Source of the DNA: Gordonia zhaorongruii
Lineage (GTDB): Bacteria > Actinomycetota > Actinomycetes > Mycobacteriales > Mycobacteriaceae
Assembly: GCF_007559005.1 (NCBI RefSeq)
Contig: NZ_CP041763.1
Coordinates: 1,334,463-1,398,462 of the forward strand
Direction of reading: 5' to 3'
Length of the DNA: 64,000 bases
The position numbers and the translations under genes are program-made. How positions within the stretch are numbered: the stretch's first letter is position 1; every line of letters starts with the position of its first letter. The notes beneath the pieces were generated by a model that saw nothing but the letters and a program-made list of their open reading frames with translations, searched no databases and was not told the DNA's origin. Below are positions 48,730 through 61,304 of the stretch, one piece after another.

Positions 48730-49332
48730 ATGAGTCAAGCACTGGCGCCGCGTACCGCAGACCGGGTTCTCCGCGGCCCGGAACGTACCCAGATAACGGC
48801 CATGACCTGCGATGTACCCGTTGTCGAACGTCGTGTTAGCGCGAGCCGGACCGCCGACGACCGGATCGCGGTCTGCCGCCCGACGGGTCGTGATCCCCGG
48901 CGTGCCCGGGGCAGTATCGCCGTCCGTCCGGTGCCGGCGGAGGGCTCCGCACGGCGCCGGACAGCCCGATCGGATGAGGCCGAACAGCTCCGTTCGACGC
49001 CACCGCGTGCCGATCGCAGCCGTTCGAACATCGAGGGCGTGATCCGTCGTCGACGGGCTGTCGGTGCACTGCTCCTCGGTGGCGTTCTCGCCGGGGTGGT
49101 GTGGGTGCTGGCGATCGTGGGATCGAACTACCAGGATGCGGCGACCCCGAACGTGCCCGCGGCCACGCAGGTCGTGCACGTCCGCTCCGGTGAGTCGCTG
49201 ACCGACGTCGCTCGTCGGGTAGCGCCGCACCTTCCAGAGGCCGGTGTGGTGCAGCAGTTGCGAAAGCTGAACGGACTGGAGAACGCGGGGCTGCGGATCA
49301 GTCAGCCGCTGGTGGCTCCCGCATTCGGTTGA
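48730..49332 (+). CDS. LysM protein, ChiZ/DivS-like SOS division inhibitor
   Basis: The position divergent to lexA and the domain plan match Rv2719c (ChiZ) and corynebacterial DivS, which block division during SOS. The 200-aa protein has a disordered, Arg-rich cytoplasmic N terminus of about 110 residues, one membrane helix AVGALLLGGVLAGVVWVLAI, and an external C-terminal LysM domain with VVHVRSGESLTDVARRVAP. GGGAG lies six bases before the ATG at 48730. SOS control is shown by the sites upstream. The division-inhibitor role is inferred from the relatives. Confidence 0.87.
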   Translation: MSQALAPRTADRVLRGPERTQITAMTCDVPVVERRVSASRTADDRIAVCRPTGRDPRRARGSIAVRPVPAEGSARRRTARSDEAEQLRSTPPRADRSRSNIEGVIRRRRAVGALLLGGVLAGVVWVLAIVGSNYQDAATPNVPAATQVVHVRSGESLTDVARRVAPHLPEAGVVQQLRKLNGLENAGLRISQPLVAPAFG

Positions 49333-49367
49333 GACGGTCCGCCAATGGGGCCCATATCGGGCGCAGG

Positions 49368-49373
49368 TAGTGT
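49368..49373 (+). promoter_or_regulatory. nrdR -10 box (leaderless type)
   Basis: TAGTGT ends six bases before the nrdR ATG, placing the start on the codon. Confidence 0.45.
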
Positions 49374-49379
49374 CGTGGA

Positions 49380-49825
49380 ATGCGCTGCCCGTTCTGCAAG
49401 AACGACGACACCCGAGTAGTGGATTCCCGCGTCGCAGATGACGGCCTGGCGATCCGCCGCCGTCGGTCGTGCGCCGAGTGCGGCCGTCGATTCAGCACCG
49501 TGGAGACCGCCGTGCTATCGGTGGTCAAACGCAACGGCGTGACCGAGCCCTTCAGCCGAGAGAAGGTCATGAAGGGCGTTCGCCGCGCATGTCAGGGGCG
49601 GCACGTCGACGAGGATGCGTTGGCGCAGCTCGCGTCGCGCGTGGAGGACGCAGTCCGTGGCTCCGGTTCGGCGGAGATCCCCAGCAATGAGGTCGGACTC
49701 GCGATACTCGGACCGCTCCGCGATCTGGACCAAGTCGCGTACTTGCGTTTCGCCTCGGTATACAAGTCTTTCGAGTCCGCGGACGATTTCCAGAACGAGA
49801 TCGACGATCTGCGCCGGGATCGCGT

Positions 49826-49829
<4 letters not shown>
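49380..49829 (+). CDS. nrdR: Transcriptional repressor NrdR
   Basis: NrdR senses ATP/dATP and represses ribonucleotide reductase genes. The 149-aa protein has a zinc ribbon with Cys3, Cys6, Cys31 and Cys34 (RCPFCKNDD and [10 protein letters not shown]) and an ATP-cone domain ([20 protein letters not shown]). No NrdR box was seen in its own promoter. Its stop overlaps the convergent hrpA stop region. The lexA-LysM-nrdR order is conserved in the group. Confidence 0.96.
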
Positions 49830-53503
<3,674 letters not shown>

Positions 53504-53607
53504 GATGTATCTGATTCTACGGCCGGATCCGGTGTCCGGTTGTGGCGGGAGGTGCGGCCGGTTGCCTGGTTCACGGTACCGGCGAGCGATGGACCGGGTG
53601 GTCGTGC

Positions 53608-53613
53608 GATATT
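53608..53613 (+). promoter_or_regulatory. Candidate aminotransferase -10 box
   Basis: GATATT ends six bases before the ATG at 53620. It differs from TANNNT at the first base, so it is a weaker leaderless candidate. Confidence 0.3.
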
Positions 53614-53619
53614 TGAATC

Positions 53620-54852
53620 ATGGGTTCTCTTTGGCACGGTTTTGCAGACATGGGTGCGGTCACGCAGAGTGGCCCGTTCGTCATCACGCGCGGCGACGGC
53701 ACCCGAATCTACGACGACAAGGGCAACGAGTACATCGACGCCACCGCGGGTCTGTGGTTCACGAACATCGGGCACGGCCGGACGGAGATGGCCGAGGCCA
53801 TCGCCAAGCAGGCATCGACCATCGCTCACTACTCGAACTTCGGTGACTTCGCATCCGACGTCACGCTCGAGCTCGCGGAGCGGGTGGCGGCGATCTCCCC
53901 GGTGCCCGGCTCCAAGGTGATGTTCACCATGGGCGGCAGCGACTCCGTCGACAGCGCCTTCAAACTGGCCCGTCGCTACTGGGTGGAGCAGGGCAGACCG
54001 ACGAAGAAGATCGTCGTCGGACGGACGAAGGCGTACCACGGCATGCACGCTGCGGGTACTTCGCTGGCCGGGATCCCGGCGAACGGCGAAGGCTACGGCG
54101 AGTTGCTCCCCGACACCGAGACCATCGACTGGGACGACGCGAAGTCGCTCCTCGGGCTGATCGAACGAGTCGGCGCTGACAACATAGCGGCGTTCTTCGC
54201 TGAACCCATCATCGGTGCTGGCGGCGTCTACCTTCCGCCCGAGGGCTACCTTCGCGAGGTCCGCGACATCTGCCGCGAGCACGACATCCTGTTCGTCGCC
54301 GACGAGGTGGTCACCGGATTCGGTCGCATCGCAGCCAACGAGTGGTTCGCATCGGGCCGCTTCGATCTGCAGCCGGACATGATGACCACCGCCAAGGGCC
54401 TCACGAGCGGCTACGTGCCGATGGGCGCGCTGATCGTCGCGCCGAAGGTCGCTGAGCCGTTCTTCGCAGGTGGCACCTGGTGGCGGCACGGTTACACGTA
54501 CGGCGGGCACAACGTCTCGGCGGCGGCAGCGCTGACCAACCTCGACATCATCGAGCGCGAAGGTCTGCTCGACGAGGCGAATCGCGTGGAAGCCGATCTG
54601 GCGCAGGCGTTCTCGCCGCTGACTGAGCTCGAAACCGTCTCCGAGGTTCGCACCGGTACCGGAGCGGTGACCGCCGTGCAGCTCGCGGATCCGAGCAACG
54701 CGATGCCCGCCATCGCGAGGCTCCGCGAGCACGGTGTCTCGTCGCGTGCAGCGGGCCAGGGTGCACTGCAGATCTCGCCGGCGTTCGTGATGACCACCGA
54801 GGAGATCGGGGAGATGGCCGACCGCTTCACGAAGGCGCTCAACGAGCTGTGA
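53620..54852 (+). CDS. Class III PLP-dependent aminotransferase
   Basis: The 410-aa protein is an omega-type class III aminotransferase. It has GLWFTNIGHGR at the N terminus, the PLP-phosphate site MGGSDSVDSAFKLAR, VGRTKAYHGMH, the Asp in FVADEVVTGFGR and the PLP lysine in MTTAKGLTSGYVPMGA. It probably acts on an omega-amino acid, a diamine or beta-alanine-like donor. The neighbours (ahpD, hrpA) give no clue to the substrate. The gene ends at a strong hairpin. Confidence 0.88.
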   Translation: MGSLWHGFADMGAVTQSGPFVITRGDGTRIYDDKGNEYIDATAGLWFTNIGHGRTEMAEAIAKQASTIAHYSNFGDFASDVTLELAERVAAISPVPGSKVMFTMGGSDSVDSAFKLARRYWVEQGRPTKKIVVGRTKAYHGMHAAGTSLAGIPANGEGYGELLPDTETIDWDDAKSLLGLIERVGADNIAAFFAEPIIGAGGVYLPPEGYLREVRDICREHDILFVADEVVTGFGRIAANEWFASGRFDLQPDMMTTAKGLTSGYVPMGALIVAPKVAEPFFAGGTWWRHGYTYGGHNVSAAAALTNLDIIEREGLLDEANRVEADLAQAFSPLTELETVSEVRTGTGAVTAVQLADPSNAMPAIARLREHGVSSRAAGQGALQISPAFVMTTEEIGEMADRFTKALNEL

Positions 54853-54877
54853 TCCATACGGCCTGACCATCTATCGC

Positions 54878-54914
54878 AGTTGTGCCCCCACCGGAATCCG
54901 GCGGGGGCACAACT
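54878..54914. terminator. Bidirectional terminator between the aminotransferase gene and ahpD
   Basis: A 12-bp stem (54878-54889 with 54903-54914) is extended by an inner CCGG/CCGG stem. It lies between two convergent genes. Confidence 0.8.
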
Positions 54915-54955
54915 GATTCTCTGCGTCTACTGCAAGGGCTGCAGAGGAGAACAGA

Positions 54956-55483
54956 TCAGGCGAGAGCCTCGGCGGCGGTGACAGCCTGGCCGACGCCTGC
55001 CACGATCGAGGCGACCTTCAATGCTTCGAACACCTTCTCGCGGTCCAGTCCGGCTTCGCGGACGACGTTCTCGTGGGCTCCGACGCAGTGCTCACAGCCG
55101 TTGACCGCGGACACCGCGAGCGACCACAGCTCGAAAGTGGCCTTCTCGACGCCCGGGTTGCCGATGATGTTCATCCGCAGACCGGGTCGCAGGTCGTCGT
55201 ACTTGCCGCCGAGGAAACCGCGACCACGGTAGAACACGTTGTTCATGCCCATGATCGAAGCGGCGCCGAGTGCGGCGTTGTACGCCTCTGCGGACAGGTT
55301 GTCGGCGGCCTCGTCGGCGATCTCGCGCAGCACGGTGGCGTTGCGGGTCGCGGCGGCGGTGGCCAGCAGCGAGCCCCACAGCTGCTCGTCATCCAGCACG
55401 GTGGTGCGGCTGATCGATCCGAGGTTCAGCTTCAGGTCCTTGGCGTACTCGGGGAGTGCGCCCTTCAGGTTGTCGATGCTCAC
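54956..55483 (-). CDS. ahpD: Alkyl hydroperoxide reductase AhpD
   Basis: AhpD reduces AhpC again and has weak peroxidase activity; in mycobacteria it links AhpC to lipoamide and dihydrolipoamide dehydrogenase. The 175-aa protein has the CxxC pair Cys130 and Cys133 ([12 protein letters not shown]), with Glu118, His132 and His137 at the positions known in M. tuberculosis AhpD. It follows ahpC with a 50-base gap, in the same direction. Confidence 0.97.
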   Translation of the reverse strand: MSIDNLKGALPEYAKDLKLNLGSISRTTVLDDEQLWGSLLATAAATRNATVLREIADEAADNLSAEAYNAALGAASIMGMNNVFYRGRGFLGGKYDDLRPGLRMNIIGNPGVEKATFELWSLAVSAVNGCEHCVGAHENVVREAGLDREKVFEALKVASIVAGVGQAVTAAEALA

Positions 55484-55533
55484 GTGGAACTTCCTTCGAT
55501 GATGTCGGTAAGACGGGTGTCAGATGCCTGAGA

Positions 55534-56115
55534 TCAGGCGGACATCAGCTCGGCGGCGTCGATGGTCGGATCGCCCTTCTTCCAGTTGCAGGCGCACAGC
55601 TCGTCGGACTGGAGAGCGTCGAGGACGCGGAGGACCTCGTCCACGTTGCGGCCGACCGAGCCCGCGGTGACCGACGCGAACTGCACTTCGTTGTTCGGGT
55701 CGATGATGAAGGTCGCGCGGTCGGCGACTCCGTCGGCATTCAGGACGCCGGTGGCCTCGACGAGCTCACGCTTGAGGTCGGAGAGCATCGGGAAGGGGAG
55801 GGTCTTCAGGTCCTCGTGCTGTGCGCGCCACTGGAAGTGCACGAACTCGTTGTCGACCGAGGCGCCGAGCACCTGGGCGTCGCGATCGGCGAACTCGTCG
55901 TTCAGCTTGCCGAACGCGGCGATCTCGGTGGGGCAGACGAAGGTGAAGTCCTTCGGCCAGAAGAACACGACGCGCCACTTGCCCGCATGGTCGTCCGAGG
56001 TGACGGTGGTGAAGTAGTCATCAGGCTGCTGTGCGTCGACCTTGGACAGGTCGCCGCCGATGACAGCGGTCAGGTTGTAGGCCGGGAACTGGTCGCCGAT
56101 GGTCAGCAGTGCCAT
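55534..56115 (-). CDS. ahpC: Alkyl hydroperoxide reductase AhpC (peroxiredoxin)
   Basis: AhpC reduces organic peroxides, hydrogen peroxide and peroxynitrite. The 195-aa protein has the peroxidatic Cys61 in FTFVCPTE and Cys174 and Cys176 in ELCACNWKKG, the same numbering as M. tuberculosis AhpC. AGGAGT precedes the ATG. It diverges from oxyR across a 156-bp AT-rich spacer with an inverted repeat, the classic OxyR-controlled arrangement. ahpD follows. Confidence 0.97.
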   Translation of the reverse strand: MALLTIGDQFPAYNLTAVIGGDLSKVDAQQPDDYFTTVTSDDHAGKWRVVFFWPKDFTFVCPTEIAAFGKLNDEFADRDAQVLGASVDNEFVHFQWRAQHEDLKTLPFPMLSDLKRELVEATGVLNADGVADRATFIIDPNNEVQFASVTAGSVGRNVDEVLRVLDALQSDELCACNWKKGDPTIDAAELMSA

Positions 56116-56247
56116 GAGACGTACTCCTAAAAGTCGTGAGAAAGGGTGCGGTGAGAATTGATCTCTGCGGAGTCCTGGCCGCCCGATCGGGACGCCGTCC
56201 TCCGTCTGTCACTTATTCTGCCCCGCACCCCTTAAAAAGTAAAGGTG

Positions 56248-56261
56248 ATAGTAGGCACTAT
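56248..56261. promoter_or_regulatory. Inverted repeat, candidate OxyR site
   Basis: ATAGT-AGGC-ACTAT is an exact five-base inverted repeat 10 bases before the oxyR start, overlapping its likely -10 box. It fits autorepression of oxyR together with activation of ahpC. LysR-type spacing is only approximate. Confidence 0.45.
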
Positions 56262-56264
56262 ATT
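56259..56264 (+). promoter_or_regulatory. oxyR -10 box (leaderless type)
   Basis: TATATT ends seven bases before the ATG at 56272, with no Shine-Dalgarno sequence. Confidence 0.5.
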
Positions 56265-56271
56265 GATAGGC

Positions 56272-57222
56272 ATGACCGATCAAAGCTATCAGCCGTCAAT
56301 AGGTGGCCTGCGCGCCTTCGTGGCCGTCGCCAAGAAGCTTCACTTCGGTTCTGCAGCAGCAGATCTGGGTGTGAGTCAGCCGTCGCTTTCGCAGTCGCTC
56401 GCGGGGCTGGAGGCGGGCCTGGGCCTGCAGCTCGTCGAGCGGACGACGCGACGCGTCATGTTGACGCCGGAAGGGGCCAGGCTGCTCCCGTCAGCCATCA
56501 CAGCGTGCGACGCCGTCGACGACTTCCTGCTCGACGCTGCAGGTGACCTCGACCCGCTCACCGGGCACCTCCGACTGGGGATAATCCCGACGATCGCGCC
56601 GTACATCCTGCCGCGAGTGCTGCGCGGTCTCGGCGAGCGTCGACCGTCCCTGACCCTGCTCGTGATCGAGGATCAGACCGACAGGCTGCTCGGGCAGTTG
56701 CGTGACGGATCGCTCGATGCCGCCGTGCTGGCCCTGCCCGCGGGCATACCCGGCATCGGCGAGATCACCATGTACGACGAGGATTTCCTGCTCGCCATGC
56801 CGAAGGGGCACCCACTCGCCGGCCGCAAGCGTCTGTCTCCGGACCTGCTTGCGGACCTTCCCCTCCTGCTCCTCGACGAGGGGCACTGCATGCGCGATCA
56901 GGCTCTCGACGTGTGTCAGCGCGCGGGCGTGGAGCCCGATCTGCAGCAGACCCGAGCCGCGTCGCTGACCACCGCTGTGCAGTGCGTGGAAGGCGGACTC
57001 GGCGTGACGCTGATCCCGAGGACATCGGTCGGAGTGGAGACGGCCGCCGGTTCCCTGGGGGTCGCGGAGTTCTCACGTCCGCGGCCGGGTAGACGGATAG
57101 GACTGGTGTACCGGGAATCCTCGGGCCGTGCGGACTCGTACCGCACGCTCGCAGCTGACATCGCGAACCTGATCGCCGAGAGCGGAGCGGTGACGGTACC
57201 GGTCAGCCCTGCGCATCCGTGA
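56272..57222 (+). CDS. oxyR: LysR-type peroxide sensor OxyR
   Basis: OxyR activates ahpC-type genes when a sensor cysteine is oxidised. The 316-aa protein has a LysR helix-turn-helix ([20 protein letters not shown], about 23-42). The regulatory domain carries a cysteine in [20 protein letters not shown], where OxyR has its sensor Cys pair ([11 protein letters not shown]). An ATG nine codons upstream is less likely, because TATATT lies seven bases before 56272. It is divergent from ahpC. It is intact, unlike the decayed oxyR of M. tuberculosis. Confidence 0.95.
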   Translation: MTDQSYQPSIGGLRAFVAVAKKLHFGSAAADLGVSQPSLSQSLAGLEAGLGLQLVERTTRRVMLTPEGARLLPSAITACDAVDDFLLDAAGDLDPLTGHLRLGIIPTIAPYILPRVLRGLGERRPSLTLLVIEDQTDRLLGQLRDGSLDAAVLALPAGIPGIGEITMYDEDFLLAMPKGHPLAGRKRLSPDLLADLPLLLLDEGHCMRDQALDVCQRAGVEPDLQQTRAASLTTAVQCVEGGLGVTLIPRTSVGVETAAGSLGVAEFSRPRPGRRIGLVYRESSGRADSYRTLAADIANLIAESGAVTVPVSPAHP

Positions 57223-59371
57223 GTTCGGCCCACTCATCGAGGAGACTGGAGTCGACACCGCGAATGAGGTCGCCGAGTTCGTCGGTGATGTCCTCGATCT
57301 CGTCGCTCACCGCGGACATCGGCAAACCGTTGGACAGAGCGCGGTAACAGTCGCTGAGGTAACGCAGGACCACGCCTTCGCTGCGAGCCAGACCGTACTG
57401 CGAGATGAGTTCGGCGAACGTCATCGACCGTTCGCGCATGTGCCGCAGGACCGACTTGCACTTGGGTGCCGATCCGGCCAGCCACGGATGCCCGCGCCGG
57501 TACGTCTCGAACGCGAACTCGATCTCCTCGGCGAGGGGCTGCGGCCACGAGATCTCCTCGAGTCGCTCCATCCGCTCGTCGTACTCGATGCCGTCCGCCT
57601 TCATCTGGGCGATCGCCGCGTCTCGTTCCACCTTGCGTTGCGCGAACAGCACCGGCCTCGGGTCCTCGAGGGTGCTCTCCAGGATCGAGATGACATCGAG
57701 TGCGTAGGTGGGGGATTCGCGATCGAGGATCTCGAAGGCGGCCACGGCGAACGCCGACAGCGGATTGGTCAGTGCGAAGTTCTCCGGGAGGTCGATCGAC
57801 AGCTCGACGTGCTTGCCATCCGGGGCAGGCGAATCGAGCGGCGTGACTATCCCGGTATCGCGCAGGTCGCGGTACAGGGCGATCGTGTGCTTGATGTGCC
57901 GCAATTGGCGACTGCGCGGCTCGTGATTGGTCTCAAGCAGGTGACGGAGTGCGACGAAGCAGTCGCCGGGCCGCTCCAGAACCTCCATCAGCATCGCGGT
58001 GGTCATCCGGAAATGCGAGCGCATCGGCTCGTCCGGAGCGTCGATGAGCGTGGTGAAGGTCTGTTCGCCCCAGCTGACGAAACCCTCGGGTGGCTTGCGC
58101 CGCACGATCTTCCGGAGCTTCTTCGGGTCGTCTGCGGCCTTCGCGAGCGCCTTCGCGTTCTCCACGTCGTGCTCCGGGGCCTGGGCGACCACGTAGCCGA
58201 CGGTGTCGTAGCCCGCCCGCCCGGCACGGCCGGCGATCTGGTGGAATTCGCGTGCGCGCAGGCGCCGGACCTTGTAACCGTCGTACTTGGTGAGGCCGGC
58301 GAACAGCACGGTGCGGATCGGCACGTTGATTCCGACTCCGAGGGTGTCCGTTCCGGCGACCACTTTGAGCAGCCCGGCCTGCGCGAGTCGCTCGACGAGT
58401 CGTCGGTAGCGAGGGAGCATGCCTGCGTGGTGGACTCCGATACCGGCGCGCAGCAGCTTGCTCAGTGTGTTGCCGAATCCGGTACTGAAGGCGAAATCGC
58501 CGATCGCCTCGACGATCTCGGCCTTCTCCTCCTTCGTGGTCAGCTTGACGGAGGTGAGCGCCTGCGCACGTTCGACGGCGTGCTGCTGGGTGAAGTGGAC
58601 GACGTACACGGGCGCCTGACCGGCCGACACGATCTGCTCGATGGTCTCGTGGATGGGCGTCGTCGAATAGCGGTGCTCCAAGGGGACCGGTCGCTGCGCA
58701 TCGGTCACCGCGACGGTCGGCCTGCCGGTCCGCGTGCTCAGGTCTTCGGTGAAGAACGAGACGTCGCCGAGGGTGGCAGACATGAGCAGGAACTGGGTTC
58801 CGCCGGGCACCTTCGGATCCGGGGACGGGCTCGGAAGCTCGACGAGGGGTACCTGCCACGCCCAGCCGCGGTCGGACTCCCCGTAGTAGTGGAACTCGTC
58901 GGAGATGAGCACTCCGACATCGCTGTCGGGCCCGTCGCGCAGTGCGATGTTCGCCACGATCTCGGCGGTGGCGCACACAACGGGCGCGTCGGCGTTGACC
59001 GAGGCGTCGCCGGTGAGCAGACCGACGTTCTCCGCGCCGAACTGATTGCACAGGTCGAAGAACTTCTCGCTGACGAGTGCCTTGATCGGGGCGGTGTAGT
59101 ACGCCCGCTTCCCGCGGCACATGGCGAAGTAGATGGCGCCGGACGCGACGAGCGATTTACCCGAGCCGGTCGGGGTCGCCAGGATCACGTTGCTGCCCGA
59201 TACCAGCTCGAGAAGGGATTCCTCCTGGTGCGGATACGGCTCGATGCCCCGTGCCGCCCACCAGTCGAGAAAGAGCTCGAAAGCGAGATCCTCGTCCTGG
59301 GTAGGGGTCAGCGGGGCGGGCGCAACGGAGTCTGACGGATCGGTGGTGCTACCGCCGGCCGAATCGGTCAG
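57203..59371 (-). CDS. DEAD/DEAH helicase with DUF3516
   Basis: The protein is a superfamily-2 helicase of the Ski2-like actinobacterial type: Walker [14 protein letters not shown] in [10 protein letters not shown], motif [16 protein letters not shown], and a C-terminal DUF3516 region. The first canonical start, GTG at 59188, lies inside the strand before Walker A and would remove the upstream segment [20 protein letters not shown], a normal helicase N terminus with the Q of the ATP-binding motif. The open frame extends to a CTG at 59371 that overlaps the PAC2 stop (CTGA), so I start there (722 aa). It probably acts on RNA; the target is unknown. Confidence 0.85.
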   Translation of the reverse strand: MTDSAGGSTTDPSDSVAPAPLTPTQDEDLAFELFLDWWAARGIEPYPHQEESLLELVSGSNVILATPTGSGKSLVASGAIYFAMCRGKRAYYTAPIKALVSEKFFDLCNQFGAENVGLLTGDASVNADAPVVCATAEIVANIALRDGPDSDVGVLISDEFHYYGESDRGWAWQVPLVELPSPSPDPKVPGGTQFLLMSATLGDVSFFTEDLSTRTGRPTVAVTDAQRPVPLEHRYSTTPIHETIEQIVSAGQAPVYVVHFTQQHAVERAQALTSVKLTTKEEKAEIVEAIGDFAFSTGFGNTLSKLLRAGIGVHHAGMLPRYRRLVERLAQAGLLKVVAGTDTLGVGINVPIRTVLFAGLTKYDGYKVRRLRAREFHQIAGRAGRAGYDTVGYVVAQAPEHDVENAKALAKAADDPKKLRKIVRRKPPEGFVSWGEQTFTTLIDAPDEPMRSHFRMTTAMLMEVLERPGDCFVALRHLLETNHEPRSRQLRHIKHTIALYRDLRDTGIVTPLDSPAPDGKHVELSIDLPENFALTNPLSAFAVAAFEILDRESPTYALDVISILESTLEDPRPVLFAQRKVERDAAIAQMKADGIEYDERMERLEEISWPQPLAEEIEFAFETYRRGHPWLAGSAPKCKSVLRHMRERSMTFAELISQYGLARSEGVVLRYLSDCYRALSNGLPMSAVSDEIEDITDELGDLIRGVDSSLLDEWAELTDAQG

Positions 59372-60330
59372 GCCTGATCACGTCCTTCGTCGGAATCGCC
59401 GAACTCTCCCGCATGCTCGGCGAGGAACCGCTCGAACTCGGCCCCTAGCTCGTCGCCGGTCGGCATCGACTCGTCGGGGGCGAGCAGGGATGCCTGCTCC
59501 TCCTTGGAGCGCGTGTACGCGTCGTACTGGTTCTCCAAGGCCGACACGACGGTGGCGATCTCCTCGTTCGATTCGACTTCGCCGTCGATCTGCTTGCGGA
59601 CGTCCGATGCCGCGTTCTCCAGTGCCGAGATCGGGAGGTCGAGTCCGGTGACCGTCGCCACCGCTTCGACGAGCGATGCCGCGGCAGACGGGTAGTTGGC
59701 TTGCGCCAGGTAGTGCGGCACGCTCGCGGACAGCCCGGCGGTCCGGTATCCGGCCTCGCCGAGGCGAAGCTCCATCAGCATCGACGCACTGGCCGGCAGC
59801 TTCATCGGGCTGCCCCAGTTGTTCAGGTCGGTGAGTGCTTCCTCATCGGTGCCGTGTCCGGTGATGGGCGCCGGACGCGTGTGGGGCACAGCCATCGGAA
59901 TCGAGTTGAGGCCGACGACCTGCGAGACGCCGAAGCGTTCGGCGAGCGCCGACATGGCGGTCGTGAACTGGTCCCAGCGCAAGTCCGGCTCCGGGCCCTC
60001 GAGGAGGAGGAACGGGATTCCGGAATTGTCGCGGACCGCGTGCATCGCGAGGGTCGGCATCTCGATGCCATCGAACTTATCGCCGGAGAACGAGATCATC
60101 GGCCTGCGCGACCGGTAATCGATCAGCTCGTCCGAGTTGAAGGTAGCGACCAGTTCGCTGTCCAGCGCATCGCGCAGATGCGAGGCGGCGAGCGTCACTG
60201 CGTGTCCTGCGTCCGCATAGCCCTCCAGGGCGTGGACCAGCACCGGGCCGCCGCCTTCCGTGCCGGCTACGGCGGGAGCCGGGAACTCGAGCTCGTACAG
60301 TGAGCGCGGCTCCTGCGTCCACTCGTCCAT
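59368..60330 (-). CDS. PAC2-family protein (Rv2714-like)
   Basis: PAC2 proteins are related to proteasome-assembly chaperones of archaea and eukaryotes. The 320-aa protein has VLVHALEGYADAGHAVTLAA at the N terminus, PMISFSGDKFDG, and GLNSIPMAVPHTRPAPITGH in the core, then a helical C terminus with acidic residues. It matches Rv2714. GGGGGA lies before the ATG at 60330. Its stop overlaps the presumed helicase start, so the two are probably co-translated. The function in bacteria is not established. Confidence 0.87.
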   Translation of the reverse strand: MDEWTQEPRSLYELEFPAPAVAGTEGGGPVLVHALEGYADAGHAVTLAASHLRDALDSELVATFNSDELIDYRSRRPMISFSGDKFDGIEMPTLAMHAVRDNSGIPFLLLEGPEPDLRWDQFTTAMSALAERFGVSQVVGLNSIPMAVPHTRPAPITGHGTDEEALTDLNNWGSPMKLPASASMLMELRLGEAGYRTAGLSASVPHYLAQANYPSAAASLVEAVATVTGLDLPISALENAASDVRKQIDGEVESNEEIATVVSALENQYDAYTRSKEEQASLLAPDESMPTGDELGAEFERFLAEHAGEFGDSDEGRDQA

Positions 60331-60519
60331 GTGTCCCCCTTCATCGGGTGTTACGTGAGTGCGGCGGCTGCGAGCCGCCCGTTCCCGTCAGGTCCTGCAT
60401 CGTGCAGTTCATTGTCCCGTACGGGCGTCATGCCTTACAACACGGTTGCTCGGTGCGGCATTCCCGGCGCGGAGCGAACCGGGTGCGGGTCGCTGCGATG
60501 AGTTCCTGGTGCGCGATGG

Positions 60520-60525
60520 CACAGT
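60520..60525 (+). promoter_or_regulatory. Candidate lipoprotein-gene -10 box
   Basis: CACAGT ends six bases before the GTG at 60532. It lacks the first T of TANNNT. The 200-base spacer upstream also holds a seven-base hairpin (60363-60379) and nothing else recognised. Confidence 0.3.
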
Positions 60526-60531
60526 GGAGTC

Positions 60532-61182
60532 GTGCGTGTTGTGACAGGAGTGAAGTGTGTGATCGCTGCGGTCGTGGCTGCGACGGTTGCGACGGGCTGC
60601 TCGGTCGACGGTGCCGCCGAGCGGGTGCCCGATCTGAACGCGAAGGCCGTCGATTCGTCGGCGTTCCCCTTCGGCCCGGCGACGCAGGTTCCGCCTGCGC
60701 AGTTGCCGGGTGCTATCGCGGACGTCACGTTCCTGCCGCTGCGTGCCCGGAACGAGCCGGACGAGTGCACTCCGAGTCCCGTCAGTGCGGAGGGCGCGGC
60801 CCTGCGGGTCGGTCCGGGCGGACTGGCCGGGGGCACGTTGAGTGTGCTCGTCGCGCGAGCATCGGGCGGCTTCCACGAGTACGTCGATCGGCTTCGCAGC
60901 TGCCCCGACTTCCTGCTGGGCGGAACGGTCGGCACGCATGTGACGACCCAGATCATCGATTCGGGGAAGGCCATCGAGGCGGGGGACGGCGCTGTGCAGA
61001 GCGATCGCACTCTGCGTAACGGCGAGACCGCCTATGCGTATGTGTACGAGCTCGTCGCCCAGCAGGGGGATGTGCGGGTGGTCGTGCAGAACCGCCGACC
61101 CGGACGCGAGTTGGGTGCTCCGGACCGGTCCGCGACGCGGGAGCTCTTCGACGCTGCCACGACGCGCGCGTTCGGAGGATGA
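60532..61182 (+). CDS. Putative lipoprotein of unknown function
   Basis: The 216-aa protein begins with a hydrophobic signal and a lipobox-like ATGC, with Cys23 as the likely lipid anchor. The mature part includes LPGAIADVTFLPLRARNEPD and RSCPDFLLGG. Cysteines in DECTPSP and RSCPD may form a disulfide. It resembles sensor or Lpp-type lipoproteins of mycobacteria, but I cannot name a family. It lies between PAC2 and DUF4192. Confidence 0.7.
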   Translation: MRVVTGVKCVIAAVVAATVATGCSVDGAAERVPDLNAKAVDSSAFPFGPATQVPPAQLPGAIADVTFLPLRARNEPDECTPSPVSAEGAALRVGPGGLAGGTLSVLVARASGGFHEYVDRLRSCPDFLLGGTVGTHVTTQIIDSGKAIEAGDGAVQSDRTLRNGETAYAYVYELVAQQGDVRVVVQNRRPGRELGAPDRSATRELFDAATTRAFGG

Positions 61183-61291
61183 GTCGAGGCGCAGCGCGTT
61201 ACCGGGAGTGCATCGTCGCTGGAGGAATTGGGGATTTCGACGGGTTCGCTCCACAACCGGCGCTGAACCCGCCGACCGCACGCTGATGGAC

Positions 61292-61304
61292 GGATCGTCG
61301 ATCC
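61292..61304 (+). promoter_or_regulatory. Small hairpin at the DUF4192 start
   Basis: GGATC-GTC-GATCC ends directly before the ATG at 61305. It might affect translation, but is short and has no Shine-Dalgarno sequence next to it. Confidence 0.25.

Noticed and set aside
57440-59335. A 631-codon open frame opposite the DUF3516 helicase
   Set aside because: It mirrors the helicase codons and contains no family feature.
60331-60531. Hidden gene in the PAC2-lipoprotein spacer
   Set aside because: Only a short GGCGGCT-GCG-AGCCGCC hairpin and the promoter candidate are visible, with no convincing small reading frame.
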